Below, in pieces: positions 55,501 through 64,000 of a DNA stretch of 64,000 nucleotides. The position numbers were made by a program, and so were the translations under genes. The DNA comes from Phoebastria nigripes. Lineage: Eukaryota; Chordata; Aves; Procellariiformes; Diomedeidae. How positions within the stretch are numbered: the stretch's first letter is position 1; each line of letters opens with the position of its first letter. The stretch spans positions 561,006 through 625,005 of the forward strand of contig JAYKAV010002419.1 in the NCBI GenBank assembly GCA_035582835.1, written 5' to 3'. The notes beneath the pieces are model-generated. The model did no database searches. It saw only the letters and a program-made list of their open reading frames with translations, and was not told where the DNA came from.

Positions 55501-58500
55501 CTGGGTCACTCAGAAATCACAGGTTTGCAAGTCAGTCCTGTTATACTTCACTACAGACTAAACTAGACATTTCCATTAAAGCACGGGAATTAGACGAAAC
55601 CGAGTATGTGTGTAGGCTGCTGGATTGTGAAACCTCCCTTAACACTCATTTTAAATACTAGGTGAAGTATTTTCCTCCATCTCACTTTTTTTTTTAATAA
55701 TAAAAAAGTAGGCTGTTAAGTCAGTATGACAAACCATATACTTCTGAAGGGAAGACTCCAGAAAGCACTCAAATCAAGGCAAGCCTCAACAGCAATGAGT
55801 TACCAAAAAGCAGGGAAGTGTAATGGAGTATCAGTCTCACAGCTGAAGAACAAGATTTAACCTTGAGGGGCAAGGCACAAGTAATCCAAGACAATCCACA
55901 CAAAAAGACTGAAAAGCGGACAAAGACCTAAAATAGCCCCCCCCCAGCAGTTGCTTTCTGAATGACTGATTCTACATCTACCGACAAAAAAGGAGGCAAA
56001 AAAGATCCAAGAGAAACCAAAACACACAAGCAGTAATTTAACACTTTACAGAAAGTCAGTTACATTAGTGGATCAGCAGCTCTACAACAAATGAGAATAA
56101 ACAGCATATACAATGCTCTAGTTCATAAAGAACTGACCTCTAGAGCTTTTTCTTTCCTTTGCCTTGTAACAATCTAGGCAGACCACAAATCCACATTTTT
56201 GGCAGACCCAGTGAATGTTAAATAATGTGGCTTCACATGCATCACACATCTCACGGACTCCTCTCACTGCTCTCTTCCATGCAATTTTGGCTGAAATACA
56301 AAATAAGCAGAATAAAAGGACTGAAATTTAAATGCAAAGCACAGAATTAATAGTTTTTATAGATGAAGCATTTGTAATTTTCCCCTCAGGCGCAACTGGG
56401 TGTGGGGGGAGGAAAGTGATCCTTCATAAACAGACCATCAACAACTACCCCCTTAGTTGCATTACACAGCATCCCCATCAATGCTACTATCAAGACACTA
56501 TAAAGAAATTAAAACATCCAAAAAACACAGACTAAAGTAATACAGAAAGAATATTTCTGCTCAACACGCGTGTGTTGCAAGTACGAAGAAGAAATTCTTT
56601 AACATAGACTTTTAACCCCATGCAATGAAGAGAACTGGGTTTTTCACCTGACTGGCTATGGGACATGCTTAATCTCAAGGGCAGCCAAACTGGTGAGTCA
56701 GATGGTTAAAGCTGGCAGTAGGGGAGGGAGGTGCCTGTCCTGAAGACCTGGCTAGTATTTCGGCTTCCTGCCCCACCTCCTCCTCGTATGGCCTGGAATT
56801 AGCAGAGCCACCAGCCCATTTAAAGCCTGTGCCCATCTGCTGTGGGCCAGAAGGACAGACTAACTGTGGCTTTGGTGGGGAGGAGGCGACGGCGTTAGCA
56901 CACGCTCTGCGGGGCCCGTGCTGTCACATTATTCTCCTTTGTTTTGGGAAGGAGACACGTCAGAAACACAGTGTCTGTTGGCAGGAGTCAGTACCTGGCA
57001 TGCTGCGGGCCTTGGCTTGGAGCTGGCCGCTCTGGCTGGAGAGCTGGAGGCCAAGCTGGGAACTGAGGCTGCTCCAACCCCAACAGCAGTCTGGCCCCTG
57101 CCCAGCACAGCCACCAGCGCGGGGAGGGGAACAGGCTGGCCCACTGAGGAAGATCCCTGCCCCTTCCCGACATACCCTCTTACAAAACAGCCTAAGAAAA
57201 TCCAACGCGACAGTCTGGTGAAGTTTGCTACTTGAAAGGAAGCAATGGGTCATGACGAACGCAAACACTCGAGTAAAACTGCAGAACNCTTGAGATTTCC
57301 TTACCGTCTTTTTTCACCCAGGACATGGCCGTTTTCTCAGATGTTACTAACTGACAAAATTTATCACCTATAATATCTAGAATGTATTTAGAAGTTTCTA
57401 GGTCCAATTCATCATCTTCATAGTTTTCATGTGTCCATAAACTCAGTGCTTCATCATCATATTGATCAGGAGAGGAGAAACCATCTATCCTAACCACTCC
57501 GTTCTTACTAAAAGATAACCTAAAAATGAAAACAGATGGTTTAACTGCATATATCATTATATTCTGTGACTTACAGTTTACTTGCTAATTTACCTTACTG
57601 CTTATGTCTTACAACAAGTACGTTTTCTTTACCTTCTTCAGCATCCTGCTGTATTTTTTAATTTAAAAATAAATCCTACTGCCAAAAATGGTTTTAAAAC
57701 AAACAGTTAAGGAAGCATGAAAACTAAAAATAACTTTGTAGGCACTTTTGCATTCAGTTTACTCATCATTCTCTCTCTGTAACATTTATTACTGCTTTAA
57801 AATTGCAGACAGGAAAATTCTTTTTTTTTTTTTTTTTTTTTTTTTTTGCTAAATTTTGGTTCCACCTATTCCTCCTCTTTAATTTTCGGAGCATCTGTGA
57901 CAGCAGTCACTCAGTCTGACTCATATTTTATAGATCTTTCTATGCTACTGCTCTCATACTCAGAAAACAGGAGTTTGAACGCTATATTTAAAGTCATTCT
58001 AAGGCAGAACAAATCACTCATACAAGATAACGTTTTTGTATCCGCTAATTTCTGACCTCTACAATAACCAAAGGCTTTCCTGTTATCCCACCCGATACCA
58101 TTCCACTAACCCTGCCTATAATGTAGCCGATTTTTAAGCAGTAACAATTAATTATTCCATCTTGCATAATACAAGGTAATTCATTATACATACGCAAGTA
58201 TTATAATAGTTAAGGAATTTCACAGTAATGCCAGTAAAATAGTCCTGAATTCAGAACTAAGTACCAAAAATTGTATTTAGGTATGTATTTAATGAACAAA
58301 AAGAAATGATGAATTTTCAGTTACAGTAACGACTTCCAACAGTAGTGCAAACTTCGTTTACAATTCAAGCCCTACTATCTAAACACAATGAAAATAACTA
58401 AACTGCTGTAAAATTTACCACAATATATTCAAAACATTCAAATTTTTCAATTCCCTAACTGTGTTTTAAAACATTGGCAAAACTTTATCACTGATGTTTT

Positions 58501-61500
58501 CTCCTTTATACAGGAGAAAAAAACCTAGAACTCCAACATTGCCACATTAGGAAGCAAATATTCTTACGCAGAAGGTATTCTGAGTCCAACCTTGAAATGA
58601 TTCCTGTAGGACTACCAAGTCTTGTAACTAAAGCTTCATTCTAAAAAAATAAACCCAATCTAGGGAACAATTTCCTGTCCAAAATGAGTTGGATATATAC
58701 ACTGACAACACAGCCCATGTGCAAATTAGAGCTGTTTCGTTCTGTCTTGATAGCCGTTCTGCCTGCACCACATACGCTACGCTGCATCCTGGGAAATTTT
58801 CTTCCCGACTTGTGAGTTTTACTTAATTGGCCATTAATCGTGAAAAAGGAGGTCACAACTCCTCTGTCCTCAGAAAACTCCCAGAAAACCCTGAGCAGCA
58901 TTCCCACCATGTACTGGCATAAGAACAATTACAAATTAGTGCAACTCTGGGGTTGTACAACTTGTCCAGAGTAACTGAAGCTTGCCTTTTGAAAATCCCA
59001 CTTCAAATGTCAGACACCTGTGTAATGGTGATGTGTTGTATTTTCTGCTTGCCTAAGGTACACTGGGCAGCTGTTCTGATGTCTTTNCTATAAAGCTTTA
59101 AACAGCAATGAAGTCAATCCACAAAAGAAGAAATACAAATGCAAATACTGTTAAATTAGATGGTACCTTTTATCAGGCAGACTGACTGAGCCAGAAAAAT
59201 CAGACAAGCTTTCAAGCATGCAAGTCCTTTGTCAATATTATTTTTAAAAGTTAAAACACTACATTATCAGGAAAATAGCTGTACTTACCGCCGAAAGTAG
59301 TAAAATCTACAAAATACTGGTGAGTGAGTTGGTTCTTCTCCTTTCTTACTTCTTATTAACCTACATTCTCTGCATTTTTGCAAATTTGGTCCTATTTCAG
59401 AGCAAGAATCATCCTGCAAAAAGGACTCTCCCGTTTGCTTCAGCTTCTTTACTTTGCGCCAGTCTTTTAACACTGAGCGAGGTATACCAGCTGCAAAGTA
59501 AGGAGAGTTTCAGATGAGGTACTGGCAGCCCTTATTCGCAGAACCCAGTCAGATCAGTCAGCGTTCAACATTTCTGAAAGTACATTTGTTACCTGTTACC
59601 TACATATTTCATTATTACTTCCATTTGTCCGCCTGTCAGCACCGAAGTGTAAAAAGCATAGCTACCAATTAGACTTACACAGGCAGGAGCACAGTTAACT
59701 ACCTGCTGAGCTACCAGGAATACCTAGGACACTGTATTCTCTCTTGTATTAGGCGTACTGTTCACCAAATATTCCACTAAAACCATCTTCAGAATCTCAT
59801 TCTTACAAAACAAGCAAAGAAATACAATACCCCAAGAAAGAAAGGTTTGAATTCTGTTTCAAGTGAAGACATATGCAAAAAAGGCAACAATTTAATGAAT
59901 GAAAGCAGAGCTTACAAAAAAAANAAACAAACAAAAAAAACCACCTACTTCTTCGAAATTTATTTTTGCTGAGGGTTACAGATATGATTACAGAAGAGCG
60001 GCTCTATTCACATGTAACTCATCTGAACTTAATGTAAAATATCGAGCATAAGGAAGAACAGAATCCATTTACTCCCTGTCAAGTTTGTTGACTTTGCAAG
60101 GCTAAGCAGTACAATTCTATTTTCAATACGAAAGTCAGCAGATCCGACACCGAGTAACACGAGGATCAAATCTATTGAGTAATATGTGCAATTTTCACAT
60201 ACACATTTTGAAACCAAACCATGTTGTTATTTAACCAGGCTTTCATTTTAATGACTTTTAAAAGTGGCACCAGTTTTATCTGCAGATAGATAGGAGTAGC
60301 TGTCATTTCATCTACCGCTACTCTTGAAAGTTCACGTCCTGTAAACCGGGATCTGATGTAGAATGATAGAAAGGTCAGGGTGCTAACTTCGGACTTGGTA
60401 CCTGGGTTCGGATCTGTATTTTGCCAGAGATGCCTTGTGGAAGTGACAGACTGCCTATGCCTCAGTTCATGGCCTACAAAATGCACTCCCAACTCATCCA
60501 AGGAGCATGATGGTAACTGGATTAAAACTTGAGAGTAGAAAAGGCCAAAGTATAGGTTTGCTAGTCCAAAACAATGTTTTCTGCCTTGGAACCAGAGATC
60601 CTGGGAGTCATCTGGGAGCTGCTAGACTTCAAGCTCTGTGGGCAGGAACTTGGAAGACCCCCAATGCTTGCAGAACTGTAAAATGTCTTGCTTTGCAGGA
60701 GGGAGCCTTGCAGCCTGGAGCTCTGAGCGCTCTGGCTAGCACACAGGCTCCTGGGGCTTTCCGAAACGGCATCGGGACAAAGCAGTTTTCAAGCCTGGCA
60801 GTATCCAAATACCACCCACGCTGCGAAACTGCCACCGAGCCCCCGGATCCTGAAGCACAGTTATCTTCAGCCGCCTATGGGGAACCCAGGCAGCCATCCC
60901 ACGGGGACCTGTGCTTTCCTGAAAGATCCTCAAGGTTGATTATGTTTTTGTATAAATCTTTGTGGAAAGCCTTTTCGGAAGAAAATCTCTGACCAGCTCT
61001 CTCAGAAATTGTAACGAAGCTCCCCCAAGATAAACTGACAGGAGTATCAGACATGCTCATCTATTTAATGGGTCAAGCAGGAGAAACAGACAGAAAGACC
61101 TCAGGTCTATCAAGATTTCGAGAGAGGATGGCAAGCACAAGAAGCTGCTACCACGGGACAGGCCCAACCTGTTAATGTGCAGGACCCAGGCTGTGCAACT
61201 CACAACGGAATGTAATACCATCTCCTACCCATTTCCTGACCTAAGTTCCATGAAACAGTTCCATAATGCATAATTATGTATCACTTTCATACTCAGGTAC
61301 CACTAGCCAAAACAAGAAGCAACTGTCTTCCCTTAACTTAGGTAAGCAATCCTTCTACAACAAACCTACAAGAAAATCTTTTGCAACAATACAAAGGTCA
61401 TAAAGACCTAACACATTACACGTATATATTTACAGTTCAATTTAAGAAGTGAAACCGAGAAAGACTTTATAGGCATGTTCTCCTTGATCTTCCCTTTAGC

Positions 61501-64000
61501 TGGGGAAGGGGGCGGGGGGGNNNNNNNNNNNNNNNNNNNNNNNNNNNNNNNNNNNGGGGGAAGTAATACTACTATTGCTGGACCCAAGCCAGAATATCTG
61601 ACAGACTGCAACACTTCCAGCACCCAGTACAACTTAGGCATCAAGTATTCTCAGATACCAGAGACTAACTTTATATATTAGGCAATGAAAAGCCAGAGAA
61701 TGCAATTACAGGGAGCAGTACTCATTTTCTTACTACCTGTACTTAAAAATTCTTGCGAAAAGTAATTTAATGGTAGACTCTCTCATACTCAACCAGAACA
61801 AAGACAAAAAAATAGTCCTTGGAGAAGAATAAATTGGGATAAAAAAAATAAGGTAAGTTCTTAAATAAAATCCCTCATGTTGGCAGACCAGTTTCTCCTT
61901 TCAGATAAATCTAGTTACACTCTGCTACATGCTACAGCATTACATTTAAATTGAAATTTGTATTTCCCTAAATTTCTTTATTCCTTAAACAAGAGGGATG
62001 TTAACACCATGTAATACACATGCTAGTTAGGAGTGTGAAATGACTCTCCCTCTAACCTTTTATTAAATTAACCAAATCATAACAGAGTGGCAGCAGGCTC
62101 TCAAGGAACTGCCTCTGGCTTCCTGATCAAAGGATGAATTAAAGTTCAACAATAGAGAATCTCTCCCTCCAGTAGCACTCTAAAAATAAATGCATTAGAT
62201 CTTTGAAAGTCTCTCTCTCTCTCTCGATACAAGTGGCACAACTACATGCACCAGTCTGTTGAATTCTGATGGACAGCATAAACCAGTTTGTTTACTGCTC
62301 ATTTTTAGGCCAAGAACCAGTTTGTTAACGCATATATACAAAANGCTAAATTTCTTAAACCAGGATATTTCAAATGGCCTCAAGACAGATAAATCTGGAC
62401 CCACTCATTTACACAAGCATGCTTTTTAACTCTTTTCCCAGCTATCGTGCATGACAAACCCTCCNGGATTAACAGTTAGGCTTCACATTAGTCTGTCTCT
62501 TCCAAATCAGATTAATATACTCACTGCTGTTACTGCCACTCTGTAACTTCAGCTTGCTTTTTTCTTTGGCACTCCTGCTAAGAACACCATTCGGTTTTAC
62601 TTCTTCCTCTGTATCACCCTTTTTTTTCTGCAAATCATTTTGTTTCTTTTTGTAAGTTGGCTTGGGCTGCCGTTTAGTCCTTTGCTCTGACTTGCTCTCG
62701 CTTTCATCAGAGTCTCCGCTTTCAGAGCCAGACTCGTAAGTTCGTTTTGCTTTTCTCCTAGGGTGCTTATCTTCCTTTGCAAACTTATCTGCCAAGATTT
62801 TACTATCTATGTTATTTTGCAAATCATTTGATGTAGAAGCTATTAAATTGACAGTACATGGCTTAATAATTTCTGAAACACTGTTCCCTGAATTCTCTTT
62901 TTTATTAGTGTTTTTATCTTCCTCCGAATGTCTTGTTAGCCAAGCCTTTTTCAGTTTAGTGTGGTAGTTTGGCTGACTCGTCTGGGAAGTTTGCCCACTG
63001 CCTACAGAGTTCGCTTTGTTTATTGTATTACAGACGATAGCACTGTCTAGGGAGAGAGAGGTTGAAAATGTCTGATTTTTCACAGAGTTGGACTCGGTCT
63101 CACTGGTGTTACTACTTTTAAACTGAGCTGCAGCCAAGGCTGCCTTGTGCTTTTTCAAATGGACGAAGTCGGTGGAGGTGGAGAATCCCGAGCTGGGCTG
63201 AGCAGCACTGCCTGTCTTGCCAGCGGCGGGTGTAACCGGAGCTGGAGTGCTGACCTTGCATTCCTGGGGCTGCGCCACCGCCTGACTTGCTGCTCTCGAG
63301 GCAGTACACTCCACCGGCGCGCAGGCCAAGACCATGTTCGATAAGGAGTAAGTCACTTCTGAACTACCCCAGCTTAACACGCTGGTAGTTGTTGCTGCTG
63401 ATGCAGTGACATCCGTTTTGGTACTGCAGATCATAGTTGTGGTAGGGGTGACAGCACGAGGANTGCTGCCTTGCGAGACAGCTGGAAATTTCTTTTCATA
63501 CTGTGTGCGAGCACTGTCTGAGTTCATATTTGGCAGAATGATTCTTCCAGTCTCCCTGGCTTCCGCTGTTTTCAGGCAATCTGCTTGATTTGTCACAGCT
63601 GAAGATCTCTCACTAACTCGATCTTTGGAAGCAGACTGCATTACTGCTATGCTATCGTATTTCGTGCTAGAAGGAGGACGCACAATAACAGATGCTGTAG
63701 CGGACTGCGACTTTCCACTCATTCTTTCAACGTGCCAATCCACTTTTTCATTATTTGGGGCATTATTGGACTTCCATATTTCTGATAAATTCTGTTCAGA
63801 AGTGCCCTTGTAAACAGTCTGAGCTTCCTTAGGCTCAGGTACTAAAGTTGGTGGTTTCTGCAACTCCTGTATTTTGCCACCACCAGCATTAACGGGTTGA
63901 ACGGGGGTTAGAGTCGGAGGTGAAAGGCTGCTATAGCTGCTTTCCTTCTTCTCCAGGTTCTGGTGCACAGGGGGGTGAAACACGGGGGCTCTATGCAAGG
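37464..64000 (-). CDS. JMJD1C: JmjC-domain protein 1C / lysine demethylase 3C (3' part of gene, 17 coding exons)
   Basis: Seventeen coding exons, all with GT-AG junctions and compatible phases, join into 1340 residues plus stop. This is roughly the C-terminal half of a protein of about 2540 residues in human. The order is: Ser/Thr-rich disordered region with an acidic and a basic cluster (62525-64000); Cys-rich segment and C2HC4-type zinc finger (56169-56246); LTDLL (51796-51810) and LRDLL (50671-50685) nuclear-receptor boxes; JmjC domain (about 49456-37881). The Fe(II) ligands are H-x-E (47308-47316) and His of GALHQ (43546-43548). The family comprises Fe(II)/2-oxoglutarate histone H3K9 demethylases acting in the nucleus; JMJD1C was first found as TRIP8, a thyroid-receptor interactor, and its catalytic strength is debated. 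The 5' half lies beyond the window. Confidence 0.97.
37554..37880 (-). other. JMJD1C last intron
   Basis: 327 bases, GTAGGA donor and CTTGCAG acceptor; one N at 37704. The penultimate exon frame stays open into it, giving a longer raw frame that is not coding. Confidence 0.85.
37881..38012 (-). CDS. JMJD1C: JMJD1C penultimate exon, end of JmjC domain
   Basis: Encodes [20 protein letters not shown] and [20 protein letters not shown] with DKLQ. Phase 0 at both ends; acceptor TGGATAG, donor CAG|GTAGGA. Confidence 0.97.
38013..43542 (-). other. JMJD1C intron, 5.5 kb
   Basis: The largest JMJD1C intron in the window. It has GC-richer stretches at 38200-38500, 39170-40180 and 40440-40870 carrying overlapping frames up to 129 codons on both strands. 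A T/GT-rich low-complexity tract lies at 42041-42140. No exon fits the JMJD1C frame and no protein family is recognised. Confidence 0.7.
42041..42140 (+). repeat. T/GT-rich low-complexity tract
   Basis: About 100 bases of T runs interspersed with GTGTGTGTGTG and TTTTG units. On the gene strand this is A/CA-rich. It is the source of Phe/Val/Cys-rich artefact frames on the + strand. Confidence 0.85.
43543..43719 (-). CDS. JMJD1C: JMJD1C exon with third iron ligand
   Basis: Encodes [40 protein letters not shown] and [19 protein letters not shown]. The His of GALHQ (43546-43548) completes the Fe(II) facial triad. Phase 0 at both ends; acceptor CTTACAG, donor CAG|GTAATG. Confidence 0.97.
43720..46046 (-). 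other. JMJD1C intron containing a CR1 tail
   Basis: AT-rich intron with one recognisable CR1 3' fragment (44131-44225). No other feature supported; a + strand block near 45220-45430 has exon-like splice signals by chance but no coding similarity. Confidence 0.75.
44131..44225 (+). mobile_element. CR1 LINE 3' fragment, diverged
   Basis: Resembles the CR1 3' region: GTCCTGGGCAACCTGCTCTA, then CTTGAGCATGGGGCTAGACA, then AGGTCCCCTTGCAATCTCAA near its end. It has several substitutions from the common form and lies antisense to JMJD1C. Truncated at both ends. Confidence 0.75.
46047..46186 (-). CDS. JMJD1C: JMJD1C exon, JmjC insert
   Basis: Encodes [40 protein letters not shown] and REFLQK. Acceptor TTCTAG, donor AAG|GTTAGA (non-optimal but GT). 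46 full codons after a two-base split codon. Confidence 0.96.
46187..47237 (-). other. JMJD1C intron, 1.05 kb
   Basis: AT-rich, nothing recognised beyond splice signals. Confidence 0.8.
47238..47360 (-). CDS. JMJD1C: JMJD1C exon with first two iron ligands
   Basis: Encodes [20 protein letters not shown] and [20 protein letters not shown]. The H-x-E of NLHIE (47308-47316) supplies the first His and the acidic Fe(II) ligand of the facial triad. Acceptor ACATAG, donor CAG|GTAAAG. Confidence 0.97.
47361..48549 (-). other. JMJD1C intron, 1.2 kb
   Basis: AT-rich, nothing recognised; the preceding exon's frame stays open a short way upstream of its acceptor. Confidence 0.8.
48550..48680 (-). CDS. 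JMJD1C: JMJD1C exon, JmjC region
   Basis: Encodes [20 protein letters not shown] and [20 protein letters not shown] with SAY. Acceptor CCTCCAG, donor ATG|GTGAGT. Highly conserved across KDM3A/B/C. Confidence 0.97.
48787..48877 (-). CDS. JMJD1C: JMJD1C exon, JmjC region
   Basis: Encodes [20 protein letters not shown] and EDFKAMMPA with split codons at both ends. LKLKDWP and FKAMMP are KDM3-family signatures. Acceptor CTTGCAG, donor AAG|GTATTT, a slightly weak donor. Confidence 0.96.
48878..49287 (-). other. JMJD1C short intron
   Basis: 410 bases, GTACGT donor and CTTGCAG acceptor; nothing else seen. Confidence 0.85.
49288..49456 (-). CDS. JMJD1C: JMJD1C exon: start of JmjC catalytic region
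   Basis: Encodes [20 protein letters not shown], then [20 protein letters not shown] and [12 protein letters not shown]. Acceptor TTTTTTTACAG, donor CAA|GTACGT. Confidence 0.96.
49457..49851 (-). other. JMJD1C short intron
   Basis: 395 bases; an A-rich stretch on the + strand (T-rich polypyrimidine on the gene strand) just before the acceptor at 49457; N bases at 49504 and 49813. Confidence 0.85.
49852..50130 (-). CDS. JMJD1C: JMJD1C exon leading into the JmjC region
   Basis: Encodes [20 protein letters not shown], a divergent acidic/basic middle, then [20 protein letters not shown] and [13 protein letters not shown]. Phase 0 at both ends. Acceptor CTGATAG, donor AGG|GTAAGT. The last codon reads Arg where I recall Gln in the family. 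Confidence 0.95.
50131..50589 (-). other. JMJD1C short intron
   Basis: 459 bases, AT-rich, with a small TA run near 50405; nothing else seen. Confidence 0.85.
50590..50804 (-). CDS. JMJD1C: JMJD1C exon with LRDLL motif
   Basis: Encodes a variable charged segment ([15 protein letters not shown]), then [20 protein letters not shown] and [25 protein letters not shown] at 50671-50685 is the second LxxLL box. Acceptor TTTTAG (chosen over an AG two bases later because only it restores the Glu codon split with the previous exon); donor GCA|GTAAGT. Confidence 0.95.
50805..51289 (-). other. JMJD1C short intron
   Basis: 485 bases, GTAGGT donor and TTTTAG acceptor; nothing else seen. Confidence 0.85.
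51290..51503 (-). CDS. JMJD1C: JMJD1C exon, linker
   Basis: Encodes [20 protein letters not shown], a polar Gln/Asn/Ser linker, and [20 protein letters not shown] with REEKK. Acceptor TTTACAG, donor AAG|GTAGGT. The [15 protein letters not shown] helix is well conserved in the family. Confidence 0.96.
51685..51812 (-). CDS. JMJD1C: JMJD1C exon with LTDLL motif
   Basis: Encodes (V)[39 protein letters not shown] and VSQ. The LTDLL at 51796-51810 fits the LxxLL nuclear-receptor box. Acceptor TCTTCTAG, donor CAG|GTGAGT, phase 0 on the right. Confidence 0.96.
51813..53174 (-). other. JMJD1C intron, 1.4 kb
   Basis: AT-rich. A 115-codon - strand frame (52348-52695) lies inside but lacks bounding splice sites that match the JMJD1C frame and has no family similarity I recognise. 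Confidence 0.75.
53175..53264 (-). CDS. JMJD1C: JMJD1C exon, 90 bases
   Basis: Encodes [20 protein letters not shown] and MPTQIIPGS, with split codons at each end. Not visible as a long open frame; recognised by family sequence and by exact phase fit with both neighbours. Acceptor TTTTGCAG, donor CTG|GTAAGA. Confidence 0.96.
53265..56137 (-). other. JMJD1C intron, 2.9 kb
   Basis: AT-rich with short chance frames (to 90 codons). One N at about 54130. No repeat family recognised with confidence. Confidence 0.75.
56138..56290 (-). CDS. JMJD1C: JMJD1C exon: zinc finger
   Basis: Encodes [14 protein letters not shown] followed by the finger at 56169-56246: a CxxC (CDAC), then H, C, CxxxxC and CxxC (VCLDC) ligands, then [10 protein letters not shown]. 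This KDM3-family finger is needed for substrate recognition and activity in KDM3A. All six cysteines and the histidine are intact. Acceptor TATTTCAG, donor GAG|GTCAGT. Confidence 0.97.
56291..57304 (-). other. JMJD1C intron with GC-rich core
   Basis: The middle (about 56700-57200) is markedly GC-rich, with overlapping Ala/Pro/Ser-rich frames on both strands up to 130 codons. No splice context or motifs, so no gene is called. Confidence 0.7.
57305..57519 (-). CDS. JMJD1C: JMJD1C exon: acidic segment before the zinc finger
   Basis: Encodes [20 protein letters not shown], an acidic stretch [15 protein letters not shown], and [20 protein letters not shown] ending SWVKKD. Acceptor TTTTTAG, donor ACG|GTAAGG. 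71 full codons plus split codons; strongly family-like. Confidence 0.96.
57520..59288 (-). other. JMJD1C intron with poly(T)
   Basis: AT-rich intron; contains a 27-base T run (57821-57847, poly(A) on the gene strand) and one N at about 59087. Short frames only. Confidence 0.8.
57821..57847 (+). repeat. Poly(T) tract, 27 bases
   Basis: An uninterrupted T run on the + strand, that is, poly(A) in the JMJD1C sense direction. No retroposon body recognised beside it. Confidence 0.9.
59289..59490 (-). CDS. JMJD1C: JMJD1C exon: basic linker and CxxC segment
   Basis: Encodes [20 protein letters not shown], then [30 protein letters not shown] and [11 protein letters not shown]. The CRECR cysteines form part of the Cys-rich region before the zinc finger. 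Acceptor TTTGCAG, donor CG|GTAAGT; 66 full codons with split codons at both ends. Confidence 0.96.
61521..61555. other. Assembly gap (35 N) inside a G-rich tract
   Basis: Preceded by GGGGGCGGGGGGG-type sequence and followed by a G run on the + strand. True length unknown; typical sequencing drop-out in a G-quadruplex-prone tract. Confidence 0.95.
62211..62225. repeat. (CT)n microsatellite
   Basis: A CT dinucleotide run of about 7.5 units within the JMJD1C intron. Confidence 0.85.
62525..64000 (-). CDS. JMJD1C: JMJD1C large internal exon (partial, 3' part)
   Basis: An open frame of 491 codons plus one base, continuing past the window edge. It is Ser/Thr/Ala-rich and likely disordered. A run of acidic and serine residues ([17 protein letters not shown]) precedes a basic stretch ([12 protein letters not shown]) near 62640-62740, known in the family. 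The donor is AGCA|GTGAGT; the frame stays open into the intron for 19 codons before a stop at 62469, so the raw frame overstates the exon. One N at 63463 leaves one residue unresolved. Confidence 0.95.

Larger units (their letters stand above)
59491..62524 (-). other. JMJD1C intron after the large exon
   Basis: Three kilobases holding a 35-base N gap between G runs (61521-61555), a CT microsatellite (62211-62225), and a GC-richer block at 60500-61060 with a 161-codon + strand frame (60507-60992) of unknown nature. No further JMJD1C exon is seen. Confidence 0.75.

Noticed and set aside
60400..60430. tRNA B-box-like GGTTCGGATC
   Set aside because: No matching A-box or cloverleaf stems nearby.
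61408..61681. Frames crossing the N gap
   Set aside because: Most central codons are unknown; the frame across a gap of unknown length is meaningless.
63147..63344. Plus-strand frame opposite the large JMJD1C exon
   Set aside because: Antisense shadow of a real coding exon, as are the frames at 63406-63588 and 63625-63813.

Overview
This window is nuclear DNA from an amniote vertebrate, most likely a bird. It carries compact intron-rich genes with GT-AG junctions, a GC-rich CpG-island promoter, two CR1-type LINE 3' ends, and scattered single N bases as in a draft assembly. No bacterial, organellar or viral gene was recognised. Bird is an inference from the CR1 tails and gene spacing; the species cannot be fixed by reading alone.

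Two protein-coding genes account for all convincing coding sequence, and they converge. On the + strand, NRBF2 is complete in four coding exons (12614-12643, 24335-24419, 25989-26029, 27188-27892). These give a 286-residue protein of the autophagy PI3-kinase complex I subunit family. On the - strand, the 3' part of JMJD1C (KDM3C/TRIP8) is present as 17 coding exons from 64000 (cut by the window edge) down to the stop codon at 37464. Every exon junction keeps frame, giving 1340 C-terminal residues: a low-complexity Ser/Thr-rich region, the zinc finger, two LxxLL motifs and the complete JmjC domain. The same neighbour pair (NRBF2 next to JMJD1C, convergent) is known in human 10q21.3.

Layout: 1-12180 is AT-rich DNA upstream of NRBF2 with no recognisable gene. 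12180-13200 is the NRBF2 CpG island. 12644-24334 is the large first intron. 24335-28715 holds the rest of NRBF2 and its 3' UTR. 28716-36640 is the intergenic space between the two 3' ends, with a small CpG islet holding a CTCF-like motif, a CR1 tail, and several GC-richer patches. 36650-37463 is the JMJD1C 3' UTR, and 37464-64000 is JMJD1C exons and introns. Sequence between exons is mostly unannotatable, with simple repeats and short chance ORFs.

The two proteins work in different places: NRBF2 in cytoplasmic autophagy (and, historically, nuclear-receptor binding) and JMJD1C in chromatin. They are physical neighbours, not a pathway. I found no new biological system. The most useful leads are the islet/CTCF-like site between the converging genes, the CpG-dense patch just past the JMJD1C polyadenylation signal, the CGCG element in the NRBF2 promoter, and a few unexplained GC-rich open frames.
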